Assembly: GCA_900547385.1 (NCBI GenBank)
Contig: URGQ01000030.1
Span: 1 to 16,647, forward strand
Source: an uncultured Oscillospiraceae bacterium
GTDB taxonomy: Bacteria; Bacillota; Clostridia; Oscillospirales; Ruminococcaceae
DNA length: 16,647 bases
Direction: 5' to 3'
Shown: positions 1 through 7,617 of the stretch, piece by piece
How positions within the stretch are numbered: the first letter of the stretch is position 1
Layout: each line of letters starts with the position of its first letter
Made by a program: the position numbers and the translations under genes
The notes under the pieces: generated by a model
What the model saw: only the letters and a program-made list of their open reading frames with translations
Told to the model about the DNA's origin: nothing
The model's database searches: none

Positions 1-159
1 GCCCTGCGGGCGGCTTTCCTTCTCCGCTAACTTGCGGCTTTCTCCCCGCGGGGTACCGCACAGGCCAAAAGCCCTCCCTCCCCGCCGGTCCGCGGCCCTG
101 CGGCGGCCTGCGGCCGCCCAGCACCCCACCTGGCCAAAAAGAAAATTTGTTCGCACCGC
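1..159. other. G+C-rich leader region without a gene
   Basis: No convincing coding region is visible. The stretch is G+C-rich up to about position 120 and holds a hairpin with 7-bp arms GGCGGCC and GGCCGCC around a TGC loop at 102-118. The loop and arm style resemble the hairpins of the cloverleaf repeats at 5899-6023 and 7615-7813, so this may be a fragment of that family, but only one hairpin is clear. The A+T-richer part from about 136 leads into the promoter of the next gene. Confidence 0.3.
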
Positions 160-188
160 TTGACCGGTGCCCAAAATGTTGGTACAAT
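160..188 (+). promoter_or_regulatory. sigma-A promoter of the topoisomerase gene
   Basis: A -35 box TTGACC (160-165), a 17-bp spacer and a -10 box TACAAT (183-188) are seen. TGG just before the -10 box makes it an extended -10. This is near consensus and leaves a 5' leader of roughly 30 nt before the ATG at 224. It probably drives the topoisomerase B subunit and cinA together. Confidence 0.75.
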
Positions 189-223
189 GTACTTGGTAAA
201 CTACGAGATATGGGGGAACTGCC

Positions 224-2215
224 ATGGCAGCAAAAGCAAAAAAGGAATACGGCAATGAGAGTATTTCCACCCTGAAGGGCGCCGACCGCGTCCGGAAGCG
301 TCCCGGCGTCATCTTTGGCTCCGATGGTCTGGAGGGCTGCGAACACTCGGTATTCGAGATCCTCTCCAATGCCATCGATGAAGCCCGGCAGGGCTACGGC
401 AAAAAGATCATCACCACCCGCTATGCCGATGGCAGCGTGGAGGTACAGGATTTTGGCCGCGGCTGCCCGGTGGATTATAACCCCAAGGAACAGCGCTACA
501 ATTGGGAGCTGGTTTTCTGCGAGCTGTATGCCGGCGGCAAGTACGATGGCACCGGCGACGGCAACTACGAGTACGCCCTCGGTCTAAACGGTCTTGGCTC
601 CTGCGCCACCCAGTATTCCTCGGAATACATGGATGTGGAGGTGCTGCGGGACGGCAAGCGCTATAATCTCCATTTTGAAAAAGGCGAAAATATCGGCGGA
701 CTGAAAGCCGAGCCCTATACTGGCCGCCAGACCGGCACCCGCATCCGCTGGAAGCCCGATCTTGAGGTATTCACCGATATCGCCATCCCGCGGGAGTACT
801 ACACCGATGTCCTCAAGCGGCAGGCGGTGGTCAACCCCGGCGTGGAATTCCTGCTGCGGGACCAGCAGGAGAAGGGCTTTGCCGAGGAGACCTTCTGCTA
901 CCAGAACGGCATCCGGGATTACTGCGAGGAGCTGGCGGGGGAGAACCCCCTCACCCCCGTGCAGTACTGGACAGGGGAGCGCACCGGCCGCGACCGCGAG
1001 GATAAGGAGGATTACCGGGTCAAGCTGGGGGTCGCCCTCTGCTTCTCCAACCGGGTCAATATCACCGAGTACTACCACAATTCCAGCTTCCTGGAGCACG
1101 GCGGCTCCCCGGAGCGTGCCGTTAAGGTAGCGCTGGTCAATCAGATCGACGCCTGGCTCAAAAATAACAATAAATACCTCAAGAATGAAAGCAAGATCAG
1201 CTTCCAGGATGTGCAGGACTGTCTGGTGCTGGTGTCCTCCAGCTTCTCTACCCAAACCTCCTACGAAAACCAGACCAAAAAATCCATCACCAATCAGTTC
1301 ATCTACGAGTGCATGACCGAGTTTCTCAAGCACCAGATGGAGGTCTATTTCATCGAAAATCCCGATGACGCCGCCAAGATCGGTGAGCAGGTGCTCATCA
1401 ACAAGCGCAGCCGCGAAAATGCCGAAAAGACCCGCCTCAACCTCAAGAAAAAGCTGGCCGGCAGCATCGATCTGGCCAACCGGGTGGAAAAATTCGTGGA
1501 CTGCCGCAGCCGGGATACCTCCCGCCGGGAAATCTACATCGTGGAGGGCGATTCGGCCCTGGGCAGCTGCAAAATGGGCCGCGACAGTGAATATCAGGCC
1601 ATCATGCCGGTCCGCGGCAAGATCCTCAACTGCCTCAAGGCCGATTATGTCCGCATCTTTAAGAGCGATATCATCACCGATGTACTGAAGGTGCTGGGCT
1701 GCGGCGTGGAGGTCTCCGCCAAGACCAATAAGGAGCTCAATTCCTTTTCGCTGGAAAACCTGCGCTGGAACAAGATCGTCATCTGCACCGATGCCGATGT
1801 GGATGGCTTCCAGATCCGTACGCTGATCCTCACCATGCTGTACCGTCTTACTCCCACCCTCATCAATGAGGGCTATGTCTACATTGCGGAATCCCCGCTT
1901 TACGAGATCACCGCGAAAAACGATACCTACTTTGCTTACAGCGATGCCGAAAAGGCCAAGATCTGCCGTGACCTGGATGCCGCCAAGACCAAGTATTCTC
2001 TCCAGCGCAGCAAGGGACTGGGCGAAAACGAGGCCGAAATGATGTGGCTGACCACCATGAACCCCGAAACCCGCAGGCTCATCCGGGTCACCCCCGCCGA
2101 TGTGGAGGAGACCGCCAGGATGTTCGATCTGCTGCTGGGCGATAATCTGCAGGGCCGCAAGGATTACATTGCCGAAAACGGCAGCATGTACCTGGAGCTG
2201 GCCGATATCTCTTAA
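224..2215 (+). CDS. parE: divergent type II DNA topoisomerase B subunit (ParE/GyrB family)
   Basis: This is the ATPase and TOPRIM subunit of a heterotetrameric type IIA topoisomerase, which passes one DNA duplex through another; its partner is the A subunit at 3604. The 663-residue protein shows a GHKL ATPase domain (Glu45 and Asn49 in EILSNAIDE, DFGRG at 76-80), a transducer region, then a TOPRIM domain with VEGDSA (catalytic Glu441), PVRGKIL and DADVDG (523-528). The C-terminal KGLGE motif is at 597-601. Length fits ParE (about 630-650) better than GyrB of enterobacteria (about 800). It diverges from textbook GyrB: the ATP-lid region reads GLNGLGSCATQ where GyrB has a GVGxSVVN-like motif, and the TOPRIM tail is DADVDGFQI instead of DADVDGAHI. 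The start ATG follows a weak GGGGGAA site. It may be a clostridial topoisomerase paralogue rather than true ParE; the family is certain, the symbol less so. Confidence 0.85.
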   Translation: MAAKAKKEYGNESISTLKGADRVRKRPGVIFGSDGLEGCEHSVFEILSNAIDEARQGYGKKIITTRYADGSVEVQDFGRGCPVDYNPKEQRYNWELVFCELYAGGKYDGTGDGNYEYALGLNGLGSCATQYSSEYMDVEVLRDGKRYNLHFEKGENIGGLKAEPYTGRQTGTRIRWKPDLEVFTDIAIPREYYTDVLKRQAVVNPGVEFLLRDQQEKGFAEETFCYQNGIRDYCEELAGENPLTPVQYWTGERTGRDREDKEDYRVKLGVALCFSNRVNITEYYHNSSFLEHGGSPERAVKVALVNQIDAWLKNNNKYLKNESKISFQDVQDCLVLVSSSFSTQTSYENQTKKSITNQFIYECMTEFLKHQMEVYFIENPDDAAKIGEQVLINKRSRENAEKTRLNLKKKLAGSIDLANRVEKFVDCRSRDTSRREIYIVEGDSALGSCKMGRDSEYQAIMPVRGKILNCLKADYVRIFKSDIITDVLKVLGCGVEVSAKTNKELNSFSLENLRWNKIVICTDADVDGFQIRTLILTMLYRLTPTLINEGYVYIAESPLYEITAKNDTYFAYSDAEKAKICRDLDAAKTKYSLQRSKGLGENEAEMMWLTTMNPETRRLIRVTPADVEETARMFDLLLGDNLQGRKDYIAENGSMYLELADIS

Positions 2216-2239
2216 ATCCCCCGAAAAGAAGGCGAAACA

Positions 2240-3496
2240 ATGCAGGGCAAAACAGCGGAGATCATCTGTGTGGGCACCGAGCTGCTGATGGGCAGCACCC
2301 TGAATACCAATGCCACCGAGATCGCGGCGGCCCTGGCCGGAATTGGGCTCAACCTCTACCACAGCAGTGTGGTAGGGGATAACCCCGCACGCCTGGCCGA
2401 GGCGGTAAAGCTGGCCCTTTCCCGGGCCGATATCGTCATCACCACCGGCGGGCTGGGCCCAACCTACGATGACCTGACCAAGGAAACGGTGGCCGCCTGC
2501 ATGGGCAAAAAGCTGGTGCTCCACCCGGAGTGCCTCAAAGAAATTGAGGAATACTTTGCCCGCGCTCACCGAAAAATGGCCCCCACCAATGAAAAACAGG
2601 CCTGGCTGCCGGAAGGCTGCACCGTACTGCGCAATCCCAATGGCACCGCCCCAGGCTGCTTGATGGAGACGGACGGCAAAAAGGTGGCGGTACTGCCCGG
2701 CCCGCCCCGGGAAATGCACCCCATGCTGCAAAATGAGCTGCTGCCGCGCCTAATGCAAAAGGACCAGCGCCTGGTGAGCCACGAGCTGCATTTTTACGGC
2801 ATTGGGGAATCGGAGCTGGAGTATAAGCTGCACGACCTGATGGCGAAAAGCAAAAACCCCACCATAGCTCCCTACGCCGGCACCGGCGAGGTTAAGCTGC
2901 GTGTCACGGCCTCTCTGCCGGAGGGCGAGGACGCCGAAGCGCTGCTTCAGCCCGCGATAAAGAAAATACTGACCGCAGCCGGGGACTACTGCTATGGCAT
3001 CGATGTGCCAGACCTGCAAACCGCTGCGGTACAGGCCCTGAGGAAAAAAGGCCTGACCGTCGCTGCCGCGGAAAGCTGCACCGGCGGCCTGGTGGCTGCC
3101 CGGCTCACCGAGGTCCCCGGGGCCTCCGCTGTCTTTGGCTGCGGCATTGTAAGCTACAACAACACCGTAAAAGCCGAGGTGCTGGGTGTTGACCCTGCCA
3201 TTATAGAGCAGCACACCGCCGTGAGTGCCGAGACCGCCGCTGCCATGGCGGAAGCCGTTCGCAAAAAATCGGGAGCGGATATCGGCATTGGGGTGACTGG
3301 TAATGCCGGCCCCTCTGCCAGTGAGGGTCAGCCGGTCGGGCTGGTCTTTGTGGCAGTGGCCAGCGAGAAATACAGCCATGTCAGCCGCCTTTTCATCGAC
3401 CGCCACGATGCCGACGCCCGGAATCTGATCCGGCATTTCGCGGCGCTCAAGGCTCTCTCGCTCATCCTGCGTGCGGCAGGGTATTACAAGGAGTAA
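2240..3496 (+). CDS. cinA: CinA: ADP-ribose pyrophosphatase / nicotinamide mononucleotide deamidase
   Basis: CinA proteins recycle pyridine nucleotides. The N-terminal COG1058 domain cleaves ADP-ribose-type substrates and the C-terminal COG1546 domain deamidates nicotinamide mononucleotide. Seen here are GTELLMG (12-18), TTGGLGPTYDD (68-78) and LPGPPREM (152-159) for the N domain, and AESCTGG (277-283, with the catalytic serine), GIVSYNN (302-308) and GVTGNAGP (351-358) for the C domain. At 418 residues it is full length and two-domain. In the last motif, Asn355 and the SASEG stretch replace the more usual glycine-rich loop, a mild divergence. It lies 24 nt after the topoisomerase B gene with an AGAAGG ribosome site, so it is very likely cotranscribed. 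The placing between two topoisomerase subunits is unusual, as cinA often neighbours pgsA or recA in Firmicutes. Confidence 0.93.
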   Translation: MQGKTAEIICVGTELLMGSTLNTNATEIAAALAGIGLNLYHSSVVGDNPARLAEAVKLALSRADIVITTGGLGPTYDDLTKETVAACMGKKLVLHPECLKEIEEYFARAHRKMAPTNEKQAWLPEGCTVLRNPNGTAPGCLMETDGKKVAVLPGPPREMHPMLQNELLPRLMQKDQRLVSHELHFYGIGESELEYKLHDLMAKSKNPTIAPYAGTGEVKLRVTASLPEGEDAEALLQPAIKKILTAAGDYCYGIDVPDLQTAAVQALRKKGLTVAAAESCTGGLVAARLTEVPGASAVFGCGIVSYNNTVKAEVLGVDPAIIEQHTAVSAETAAAMAEAVRKKSGADIGIGVTGNAGPSASEGQPVGLVFVAVASEKYSHVSRLFIDRHDADARNLIRHFAALKALSLILRAAGYYKE

Positions 3497-3502
3497 TTTT
3501 TG

Positions 3503-3522
3503 GCCGGTGCAGGATCCTGGCC
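3503..3522 (+). repeat. short dispersed repeat, copy 1
   Basis: A 20-nt stretch beginning GCCGGTGCAGG and ending CCTGGCC lies just after the cinA stop codon. It matches 7621-7640 at 18 of 20 positions. The second copy lies at the left edge of the cloverleaf repeat downstream of the lipoprotein gene, so this may be a leftover edge of the same repeat family. Confidence 0.45.
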
Positions 3523-3556
3523 ATAGCCCGCCCTCCGCGTAAACCATAACATATCG

Positions 3557-3573
3557 TATAATCAAGTCTTGAT
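3557..3573 (+). promoter_or_regulatory. possible promoter with overlapping palindrome before the topoisomerase A gene
   Basis: In the 107-nt gap after cinA there is a perfect -10 box TATAAT (3557-3562) with no good -35. It overlaps a perfect 13-bp palindrome ATCAAGTCTTGAT (3561-3573). The position would allow independent or regulated expression of the downstream subunit. The binding protein is unknown. Confidence 0.4.
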
Positions 3574-3603
3574 ATAACAAATAGACTAAAGGGAGGAAAT
3601 AAC

Positions 3604-5844
3604 TTGCCACCCAAAAAGAAAAAGGAACCGCAAATTGACCGCCGCGTGGTAAAGGGCGGCCATATCGAAGGCGCCGGACAGGTCGTCTCGCAGCCCATTA
3701 CCGAAACGCTGCGGGAAAACTATATGCCCTATGCCATGAGCGTCATCGTCTCCCGCGCTATCCCGGAGATCGATGGCTTTAAGCCCGCGCACCGCAAACT
3801 TTTATACACTATGTATAAAATGGGCTTGCTTACCGGCGGCCGTATTAAATCCGCCAATGTGGTGGGCCAAACCATGCGGCTCAATCCCCACGGCGATGCC
3901 GCCATCTACGATACCATGGTGCGCCTGGCCCGCGGCAATGAGGCCCTGCTGGTCCCCTTTGTGGATAGCAAGGGCAACTTCGGCAAGGCCTACTCCCGCG
4001 ATATGGCCTACGCCGCCTCCCGTTATACCGAGGTCAAGCTGGAAAAGATCTGCACCCAGCTCTTCGCTGATATTGATAAGGATACCGTCGATTTTGTGGA
4101 TAACTACGACAGCACGGTAAAGGAGCCCACGCTGCTGCCGGTCACCTTCCCTTCGGTGCTGGTGAATAACAATACCGGTATCGCCGTCGGCATGGCCAGC
4201 AATATCTGCTCCTTCAATCTGGCCGAGGTCTGCGAAACGACGGCGGCGCTGATCCGCGACCCGGAGCACAATATCGCCGATACCCTCATCGCTCCCGATT
4301 TTCCCGGCGGCGGCATCCTGCTGTACGATAAAGCCGAACTGGATAAAATCTATTCCACCGGCCGGGGCAGCGTGCGGGTACGCAGCCGCTATCATTACGA
4401 TAAATCCAACAACTGCCTCGAAATTACCGAAATTCCTCCCACGGCCACAGTGGAAGCCATTATGGATAAGATCGTGGATCTCATCAAGCTCGGGAAGATC
4501 CGCGAGATCAGCGATATGCGGGATGAGACCGATCTTGGCGGCCTCAAGCTCACCATCGACTGCAAGCGGGGCACCGATCCCGATAAGCTGATGCAGAAGC
4601 TTTTCCGCATGACGCCGCTGGAGGATAGCTTCAGCTGCAATTTCAATGTTCTCATCGCCGGCTCGCCCCGGGTGCTGGGCGTTCGGGAGCTGCTGGAGGA
4701 ATGGACCGCCTTCCGCCGGGAATGTGTCCGCCGGGGCATCTATTTCGATCTGCAGCGCAAAAAGGAAAAGCTGCACCTCTTACAGGGGCTGAAAAAGATT
4801 CTGCTGGATATCGATAAGGCCGTCAAGATCGTGCGGGAAACCGAGGAGGAGGTTGAGGTCATCCCCAACCTGATGATCGGCTTCGGCATCGATGAAGTCC
4901 AGGCCGAATATGTGGCGGAAATCAAATTGCGCCACCTCAACCGGGAGTATATCCTCAAGCGCACCGAGGAGATCGAAAGCCTGACCGGTGAGATCGCCGA
5001 GATGGAGGATACCCTCAAGAGCCCTCGCAAGGTGGATACCATCATCGTCAATCAGCTGCGCGCCATCGCCAAGGAATACGGCGCCCCCCGTAAAACCGAG
5101 GTGCTGTACGAGGTGGAACAGACCGAGGAGGAACCGGTGGAGGAAGTACCGGATTATCCGGTGCGGGTCTTCTTCACGCGGGAGGGCTACTTTAAGAAGA
5201 TCACCCCCCAGTCGCTGCGCATGAGCGGGGAACAGAAGCTCAAGGAGGGCGACGCCATCACCCAGGAGATGGATACCACCAATGCCGCCGAGCTGATGTT
5301 CTTTACCAACCTTGGCCAGGTGTATAAATCCCGCGTAGCAGAATTTGAGGATACTAAGGCCAGCGTGATGGGCGACTATGTGGCCAGTAAGCTGGGCATG
5401 GATACCGGCGAAGTGCCGGTCTATATGGCCCTGTTCACCAAATATGAGGGCTATATGCTGTTCATCTTCGAAAACGGCAAGGCCGCCAAGGTGGATATGG
5501 CCAGCTACGAGACCAAGACCCGCCGCAAAAAACTCACCGGGGCCTTCAGCACCAAATCTCCGTTGGTATATGCCGCCTACTTGCCGCAGGATACCGAGCT
5601 GTTGCTGCGCTCTTCAGCCTCCCGCATGCTCATCTTCCATACCGCTATGATCCTTTCCAAGGCCGCCCGGGATACCCAGGGCGTCCAGGTCATGACCCTT
5701 TCCAAGAAGGGGGCCCGCGTGGTGGAGGCCGCGCCCTATCAGCCCGGTATGGTGCCCAATGATCACCGCCTGCGCACCAAAAATCTGCCGGCCACCGGCG
5801 GCATTGTGCGGGATCTAGAAGTAGGGGAACAGCTCCAGCTTTGA
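3604..5844 (+). CDS. parC: divergent type II DNA topoisomerase A subunit (ParC/GyrA family)
   Basis: This is the DNA-breaking subunit, partner of the protein encoded at 224. The start is TTG, chosen because a strong GGGAGG site (3591-3596) lies 7 nt upstream and homology begins soon after. The 746 residues comprise the winged-helix breakage domain (about 35-150), with catalytic Tyr141 in ASRYTEVKL, a tower and coiled-coil region (about 340-500), and a C-terminal beta-pinwheel (about 515-746). The linker near 500-512 is very acidic. There is no GyrA box (QRRGGKG), which argues for decatenation (Topo IV-like) activity rather than supercoiling. In the quinolone-contact helix the protein reads NPHGDAAIYD, so Ala99 stands where GyrA and ParC usually have the drug-contacting serine, while Asp103 keeps the acidic position. 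ParC or a clostridial paralogue are both possible. Confidence 0.85.
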   Translation: MPPKKKKEPQIDRRVVKGGHIEGAGQVVSQPITETLRENYMPYAMSVIVSRAIPEIDGFKPAHRKLLYTMYKMGLLTGGRIKSANVVGQTMRLNPHGDAAIYDTMVRLARGNEALLVPFVDSKGNFGKAYSRDMAYAASRYTEVKLEKICTQLFADIDKDTVDFVDNYDSTVKEPTLLPVTFPSVLVNNNTGIAVGMASNICSFNLAEVCETTAALIRDPEHNIADTLIAPDFPGGGILLYDKAELDKIYSTGRGSVRVRSRYHYDKSNNCLEITEIPPTATVEAIMDKIVDLIKLGKIREISDMRDETDLGGLKLTIDCKRGTDPDKLMQKLFRMTPLEDSFSCNFNVLIAGSPRVLGVRELLEEWTAFRRECVRRGIYFDLQRKKEKLHLLQGLKKILLDIDKAVKIVRETEEEVEVIPNLMIGFGIDEVQAEYVAEIKLRHLNREYILKRTEEIESLTGEIAEMEDTLKSPRKVDTIIVNQLRAIAKEYGAPRKTEVLYEVEQTEEEPVEEVPDYPVRVFFTREGYFKKITPQSLRMSGEQKLKEGDAITQEMDTTNAAELMFFTNLGQVYKSRVAEFEDTKASVMGDYVASKLGMDTGEVPVYMALFTKYEGYMLFIFENGKAAKVDMASYETKTRRKKLTGAFSTKSPLVYAAYLPQDTELLLRSSASRMLIFHTAMILSKAARDTQGVQVMTLSKKGARVVEAAPYQPGMVPNDHRLRTKNLPATGGIVRDLEVGEQLQL

Positions 5845-5861
5845 TTTTTTGAGTTTCTGCT

Positions 5862-5879
5862 GGGAGCGGGCACGCTCCC
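5862..5879 (+). terminator. hairpin after the topoisomerase A gene
   Basis: The perfect 7-bp stem GGGAGCG/CGCTCCC with a GGCA loop lies 17 nt after the stop codon. It can be lengthened by CTGC on the left and GCAG on the right. No T run follows, so it is at best an atypical terminator or an mRNA-end stabilising hairpin. A T run (TTTTTT) lies before it, not after. Confidence 0.35.
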
Positions 5880-5898
5880 GCGGCAGCCCCCACCCCGG

Positions 5899-6023
5899 TT
5901 TTATGCAGCCGGCGGCTGTGGCCCCGCAGGGACCCGCCCTCCGGGCGGGCCTGGCCGGGCTCCGCCCGGCCTACGGCGCCTGCGGCGCCGCCCTGCGGGG
6001 CCCTTCCGGCCGGCTGCATAAAA
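5899..6023. repeat. cloverleaf-shaped palindromic repeat, copy 1
   Basis: A nested inverted repeat fills the gap between the topoisomerase and secG. The outer arms TTTTATGCAGCCGGC (5899-5913) and their exact complement (6009-6023) pair over 15 bp. Inside, a perfect 12-bp closing stem GGCCCCGCAGGG (5920-5931) pairs with 5991-6002. It encloses three perfect hairpins with 3-nt loops: 7 bp (5933-5949), 8 bp (5953-5971) and 6 bp (5975-5989), with TAC between the second and third. No coding sequence is evident. The copy at 7683-7769 has the same plan with different stem sequences. It could be a REP/MITE-like mobile repeat or a structured RNA; the sequence alone does not decide. Confidence 0.75.
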
Positions 6024-6162
6024 GCCGCCCCGGCGGGCCATACTACCGGCGAGAAATTCCCGGAGGGCGTTTGCATGGCCGGGCGTTTCCCACACGCCCG
6101 GTCGGGAACAAGGCGCCACGGTGCTTTTTCTCCTCCGGGTCTTGTTTTTGCCCAAAAAAGGC

Positions 6163-6191
6163 TTGCATATCGCCGCGGTTTGTGGTATCAT
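6163..6191 (+). promoter_or_regulatory. secG promoter
   Basis: A -35 box TTGCAT (6163-6168), a 17-bp spacer and a -10 box TATCAT (6186-6191) preceded by TGG (extended -10) are seen about 55 nt before the secG start. The strong extended -10 offsets the weak -35. Confidence 0.6.
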
Positions 6192-6246
6192 TTTGTAGTC
6201 GAATGATGCCCTGTACCGGACAGGGCGCAATTATGGAGGTAAAAAG

Positions 6247-6480
6247 ATGACCACTCTCGCTATTATCGGCGCGATTGCCATGATCGTTGTCAGCATTCTT
6301 ATTATCGTTGTGGTATCCCTGCAGGAGGGCAAGGGCGACGGCATTACCGCTCTGGCCGGTGTCAGCGCTTTCCTCAATGACAGCAATGACCGTTCTGCCA
6401 ATGCCAAGCTTTCCAAGCTGACCAAGATCCTGGCTATCATTTTTGTTGTGATCACCCTGCTGGTTTACATCCTGCAGTAA
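6247..6480 (+). CDS. secG: SecG, preprotein translocase subunit
   Basis: SecG is the small third subunit of the SecYEG protein-export channel in the cytoplasmic membrane and aids SecA-driven translocation. The 77-residue protein has two membrane helices (about 4-24 and 58-76). Between them is a cytoplasmic loop starting LQEGKGDG and carrying the LAGVSAF segment, close to the family LQxGKGxGL...GG signature, followed by a basic stretch (NAKLSKLTK). The length is normal for Firmicutes. A GGAGGT site lies at 6235-6240, and the gene has its own promoter and terminator, so it is monocistronic. The rnr and smpB genes that often follow secG in Firmicutes are absent here. Confidence 0.93.
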   Translation: MTTLAIIGAIAMIVVSILIIVVVSLQEGKGDGITALAGVSAFLNDSNDRSANAKLSKLTKILAIIFVVITLLVYILQ

Positions 6481-6503
6481 CAGTCGATCACCCACCGAAG
6501 AAG

Positions 6504-6540
6504 GACGCTGTTTGCAGATGCAGACGGCGTCTTGATTTTT
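6504..6540 (+). terminator. secG terminator
   Basis: A 12-bp stem (GACGCTGTTTGC with GCAGACGGCGTC, two G-T pairs, loop AGAT) spans 6504-6531 and is followed by TTGATTTTT. It lies 23 nt after the secG stop codon and is a convincing intrinsic terminator. Confidence 0.85.
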
Positions 6541-6633
6541 ATGGAGAAGAAGGGCCCGCGGAAAAATGCCGCCCATCTCCCTAGTTCTTAAAATAACCAA
6601 CCGGGATGGTAGATTTGTTCACAATTTAACCGC

Positions 6634-6639
6634 TATAAT
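6634..6639 (+). promoter_or_regulatory. -10 box of the lipoprotein gene
   Basis: A perfect TATAAT lies 35 nt before the ATG at 6674 in an A+T-rich patch. No good -35 sits at 16-18 bp; TTGTTC (6615-6620) is only 13 bp away. A promoter here is likely because secG ends in a terminator upstream. Confidence 0.45.
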
Positions 6640-6673
6640 GGTTACAGAATCCACGAAAGGAGGGCGATGCCCC

Positions 6674-7561
6674 ATGAAACGAACGGTTTGGATGATGGCT
6701 GCTGTCGGCATCGTCCTGCTTGGCTTTGCCGCCTGCGGCAGCGCCGCCCCGGAATCTCCCGATGAAAACACGCTTTTTGCCGCAAATGGCCCCGCCCTTA
6801 CCGTAGTGGAAAAGCAGCCCGACCAATATACCACCGACTCGGAGGACAAAACAGTTCCGCCGGAGCAGTCCCCCGACCTGCTGACCATGAACTCCCAGGA
6901 GGAGGAGGGCTTTGCCCTGTTTTACCCCCTGCTCAGCGAGACCCAGTTCCGCTGCCTGATGGATGAGGATGGTGTGGATTTCATCCCCAATCGGCTGGTC
7001 TCCTGCGAGGAGGGCGGCCTGGCCTATTACAGCACCGCCGCCGGCGACTTGGTGTACTGCACCGCTGATTTTTCCACAGTGAAAGCTGTCCTCTGCCAGC
7101 AGCGTGTCGGCCTTATCATAGATGCCCGTTGGTTGGATGCCGACCATCTGCTGTTCCTGCAGGGAAATGAGAATGAACAGGCCGTTTATCTGTTCCGCCC
7201 GGCGGAGGATATGGTGGAGCTGTTGTATCAGTCCCCGGAGGGCCGCCAGATCCTTGGCATCGAGCTGGATGAAAACGGCCAGCCGGTGTGTATCCTCTCC
7301 GCCCTGCCGCAGCTGGAGGAGTCCGACCCGACCCCTGCTCCTGAGGAAAACGGGACGGATAATACCAATTCCGGTACCAAATCCGATGAATCCTCCGGGG
7401 AGAACCCCGCTTCCAATGCGAAGGACTGGAGCAGTAGCCTGTGGGATGATGAAGAGAACAGCGAAAAATCCGAGTTGGGTGATGCCAATGCCGGGGAGGA
7501 GTCGGCGATTCCCACCGAAAAAGTAGAGCTGGATATGACCGCGGCCTCTCCGGAGCCGTAA
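6674..7561 (+). CDS. unrecognised lipoprotein with acidic low-complexity tail
   Basis: I do not recognise this family. The start is placed at ATG 6674, behind AAAGGAGGG (6656-6663), rather than at an upstream in-frame ATG. The 295-residue product then begins with a proper signal peptide: MKRT, a hydrophobic core, and GFAAC with the lipid-modified Cys21 (phenylalanine at -3 is slightly off consensus). It is expected to be anchored on the outer face of the membrane. Residues about 70-215 contain repeated short beta-type stretches (GLAYYSTAAGDLVYC, HLLFLQG, AVYLFRPAED) that recall a small beta-propeller or TolB/WD40-like sensor fold, which is inference only. From about 220 to the end the chain is rich in Glu, Asp, Ser, Asn and Pro and is probably disordered. 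The gene stands alone between two terminators. Confidence 0.75.
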   Translation: MKRTVWMMAAVGIVLLGFAACGSAAPESPDENTLFAANGPALTVVEKQPDQYTTDSEDKTVPPEQSPDLLTMNSQEEEGFALFYPLLSETQFRCLMDEDGVDFIPNRLVSCEEGGLAYYSTAAGDLVYCTADFSTVKAVLCQQRVGLIIDARWLDADHLLFLQGNENEQAVYLFRPAEDMVELLYQSPEGRQILGIELDENGQPVCILSALPQLEESDPTPAPEENGTDNTNSGTKSDESSGENPASNAKDWSSSLWDDEENSEKSELGDANAGEESAIPTEKVELDMTAASPEP

Positions 7562-7575
7562 TTTCCCGAAAAATC

Positions 7576-7617
7576 CCGGCTTGCCGAATCCATTTGGCAG
7601 GCCGGATATTTGTATTT
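7576..7617 (+). terminator. terminator of the lipoprotein gene
   Basis: A 10-bp stem CCGGCTTGCC (7576-7585) and GGCAGGCCGG (7596-7605), with one G-T pair and a 10-nt loop, is followed by ATATTTGTATTT. The stop codon is 15 nt upstream. The T run is interrupted but the stem is strong. Confidence 0.65.

Noticed and set aside
584..2731. 715-codon open frame on the - strand across the topoisomerase B gene
   Set aside because: It is antisense to a gene with complete catalytic motifs, and its product shows no known motif. Long antisense frames are common in G+C-rich coding DNA.
5899..6023. A tRNA gene, because of the cloverleaf shape
   Set aside because: Stem lengths and 3-nt loops do not fit a tRNA, there is no TTCGANNC or CCA-proximal acceptor stem, and no anticodon loop.
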